A stretch of DNA of 64,000 nucleotides from JAOAPG01 sp963791575 (GTDB taxonomy: Bacteria > Acidobacteriota > Terriglobia > Terriglobales > Acidobacteriaceae). This document shows, one piece after another, positions 62,428 to 64,000 of the stretch (positions within the stretch are counted from its first letter, which is position 1; the number at the start of each line of letters is the position of its first letter). Location of the stretch: assembly GCA_963791575.1 (NCBI GenBank), contig CAWBSY010000005.1:132260-196259 (forward strand), given 5' to 3'. The translations under genes and the position numbers were made by a program. The notes beneath the pieces are model-generated. The model was given only the letters and a program-made list of their open reading frames with translations, was not told the DNA's origin and did no database searches.

Positions 62428-63921
62428 ATGAAAGTACGCACTGTTGCAATCACCCTGGCCGTTTTGTTTGCTGCTGCAATCATGGCTTATTCGCAGGCAT
62501 GGGTTCCGCTGGTCAACCAGCCCAATGCGAATCTTGGGCTAAGCAATCCTCTATTGCTGACCGATGGCACCGTGATTATGCATGAGGCTTGTGGACGCGC
62601 CTGGTACAAGCTGAGTCCTGATTTATCGGGCAGCTATGTTAATGGCACATGGAAACGCATTGCGTCATTACCACCCGGATACGCGCCCTTATATTTCGGA
62701 TCGGCGGTTCTGGCCGATGGACGGGTGATGATGGCAGGTGGCGAATATAACGCATCGAGCGTGAACAACTGTCATGCCGTGTGGACAAATCTCGGCGCGA
62801 TCTACGATCCTAAACTGAATAAGTGGACGGCGGTTGCTCCTCCGGCGGGCTGGACCACGATTGGGGATGCGCAAGCAGTGGTATTGCCGAACCTTACTTA
62901 TATGCAGGCGAACTGCTGCACGACGGAACAGGCGCTGCTTGATGCGTCCAATCTGACATGGACCATCACGGGCAAGGGAAAGTTTGATGTCAACGATGAG
63001 GAAGGCTGGAACCTTCTACCCGATGGCACACTGTTGACCGTCGACGCATACGTTTTCAAATATCGGAAAAACGGCGTGAACTACGAAATTTACAATCCAG
63101 CGACAGGCACATGGAGAAGCGGGCCACGCAGCGGAACTATTGTTCAGCTCTGGGATTCATATCCTAACGCGAAGAGTTCTTCGCAGGAAGTAGGTCCGGC
63201 TGTGTTACGGCCCGATGGAACAGTGTTTGCCACGGGCGCGAATGGCGCACCTGGCGCCAGCGGGCACACGTCGATCTATGACACGCACACGAAGACATGG
63301 ACGGCTGGCCCAGATTTTCCCGATGGGCTCGATGTAGCCGATGGACCTGCTTCGATCTTGCCGAATGGCAACGTGCTGGTGCAGGCTAGTCCGGGTATTT
63401 TTAATCCGGGTAGCAGATTCCTCGAGTGGGATGGCACTGGTTTCACCGACGTTACTGCGGGCAACACCGACGCCCCCAATATCCCTTCTTACTTTGGCAA
63501 TATGCTGGACCTGCCGACCGGAGAAATTCTGTGGGCTGACTTGGGAGACGTTTGGGTGTATCGCCCGACAGGACATCCGGATCCTGCGTGGCTGCCGCAG
63601 ATCACTTCGGTTCCGACAACAGTCAGACGAGGTGGATCTTATATGCTATCTGGCTTGAACCTGAATGGACTTTCGCAGGGAGCTGCTTACGGCGATGACA
63701 CTCAGGCTGCGACGAACTATCCACTGGTGCGGCTCACCAACCGTGAGACGGGCGACGTTTTCTATGCGCGCACGCACGATCACAGCACCATGGCAATCGC
63801 TTATTCGGGACAAGCATCGACGCACTTCGATGTATCCAGCAAAACCGAGACTGGGTTGAGCGACTTGCAGGTCGTGGTGAACGGTATAGCGTCGGCGGCA
63901 GTTACGGTGAATGTGAAATAG
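62428..63921 (+). CDS. Exported kelch-repeat (galactose-oxidase-like propeller) protein
   Basis: 497 residues with a signal peptide (cleavage near AYSQA) and a GGTAGGAGAC ribosome site. Repeated blade motifs: LADGRVMMAGGEYN, GAIYDPKLNKWTAVAP, LLPDGTLLTVDAY, YNPATGTWRSGPRS, LRPDGTVFATGANG, SIYDTHTKTWTAGPDF, LPNGNVLVQAS. The C-terminal 90 residues form an Ig/TIG-like domain (PQITSVPTTVRRGGSYMLSGLNLNGLS). The catalytic Tyr-Cys pair of galactose oxidase was not identified, so it may be a binding protein. Confidence 0.82.
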   Translation: MKVRTVAITLAVLFAAAIMAYSQAWVPLVNQPNANLGLSNPLLLTDGTVIMHEACGRAWYKLSPDLSGSYVNGTWKRIASLPPGYAPLYFGSAVLADGRVMMAGGEYNASSVNNCHAVWTNLGAIYDPKLNKWTAVAPPAGWTTIGDAQAVVLPNLTYMQANCCTTEQALLDASNLTWTITGKGKFDVNDEEGWNLLPDGTLLTVDAYVFKYRKNGVNYEIYNPATGTWRSGPRSGTIVQLWDSYPNAKSSSQEVGPAVLRPDGTVFATGANGAPGASGHTSIYDTHTKTWTAGPDFPDGLDVADGPASILPNGNVLVQASPGIFNPGSRFLEWDGTGFTDVTAGNTDAPNIPSYFGNMLDLPTGEILWADLGDVWVYRPTGHPDPAWLPQITSVPTTVRRGGSYMLSGLNLNGLSQGAAYGDDTQAATNYPLVRLTNRETGDVFYARTHDHSTMAIAYSGQASTHFDVSSKTETGLSDLQVVVNGIASAAVTVNVK

Positions 63922-63954
63922 GAACGGGGTGCTTCGTACCGAAGCGATGGGAAC

Positions 63955-63994
63955 CCTCCCGTCCTTCGCTCCGCGATAGGAACGGGGCACCCGT
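63955..63994 (-). repeat. Hairpin repeat family A, inverted copy at the window edge
   Basis: CTCCCGTCCTTCGCTCCGCG then ATAGGAACGGGGCACCCG, a further family A copy. Confidence 0.7.
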
Positions 63995-64000
63995 TCTAAT

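Overview
The window looks like a piece of an Acidobacteriota chromosome (Terriglobia / Koribacter-like). This is an inference from gene content: a DUF1844 protein, a HEAT-repeat/PilZ protein, a futalosine-pathway MqnD, plastocyanin-like and kelch secreted proteins typical of that phylum, and intergenic DNA packed with short hairpin repeats. No rRNA, tRNA, CRISPR array, prophage or insertion sequence was recognised.

Layout. 0-11.5 kb: a partial peptidyl-prolyl isomerase, then CDF metal exporter - OsmC - EamA transporter; a minus-strand block ribF, MBL hydrolase, DUF1844, YgfZ; an isopropylmalate-dehydrogenase-like gene and a sugar porter. 11.5-23 kb: a HEAT/PilZ protein, a GT39-type glycosyltransferase, a plastocyanin-like protein, a penicillin acylase, an AmrS-type radical SAM enzyme, a toxin-antitoxin-like pair, EVE and VOC proteins. 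23.1-29.6 kb: a compact histidine operon (hisI-G-D-C-B-H-F-A) behind a leader peptide with seven consecutive His codons and an intrinsic terminator, a textbook attenuator. 29.9-35.4 kb: a zinc ribbon protein, a YtrA-type GntR regulator with an ABC exporter, and a MerB-like protein. 35.4-37.8 kb: a repeat-rich zone with an orphan PD-(D/E)XK gene. 37.8-47 kb: an HExxH/TPR protein, a large radical SAM protein resembling tetraether/membrane-spanning lipid synthases, an aminotransferase and a cluster of tiny proteins. 47.1-52.3 kb: a three-subunit formate dehydrogenase whose catalytic subunit carries an in-frame TGA followed by a SECIS hairpin, so selenocysteine. 52.4-64 kb: a PPOX protein, a class III cyclase-like protein, an NagX-type acyltransferase, a creatininase, an aminopeptidase P, BioY, MqnD, a PAP2 phosphatase and a kelch-type secreted protein.

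Two properties colour everything. First, about 24 single-base indels interrupt otherwise well conserved genes (ribF, hisI, hisC, hisA, fdhA, bioY and others), mostly +1. Uncorrected sequencing/assembly errors explain this better than gene decay, so these genes are annotated across the breaks. Second, the gaps hold at least five families of hairpin repeats in which flanks and loops are conserved while stem sequences change in a compensated way, suggesting selection or mobility at the structure level.
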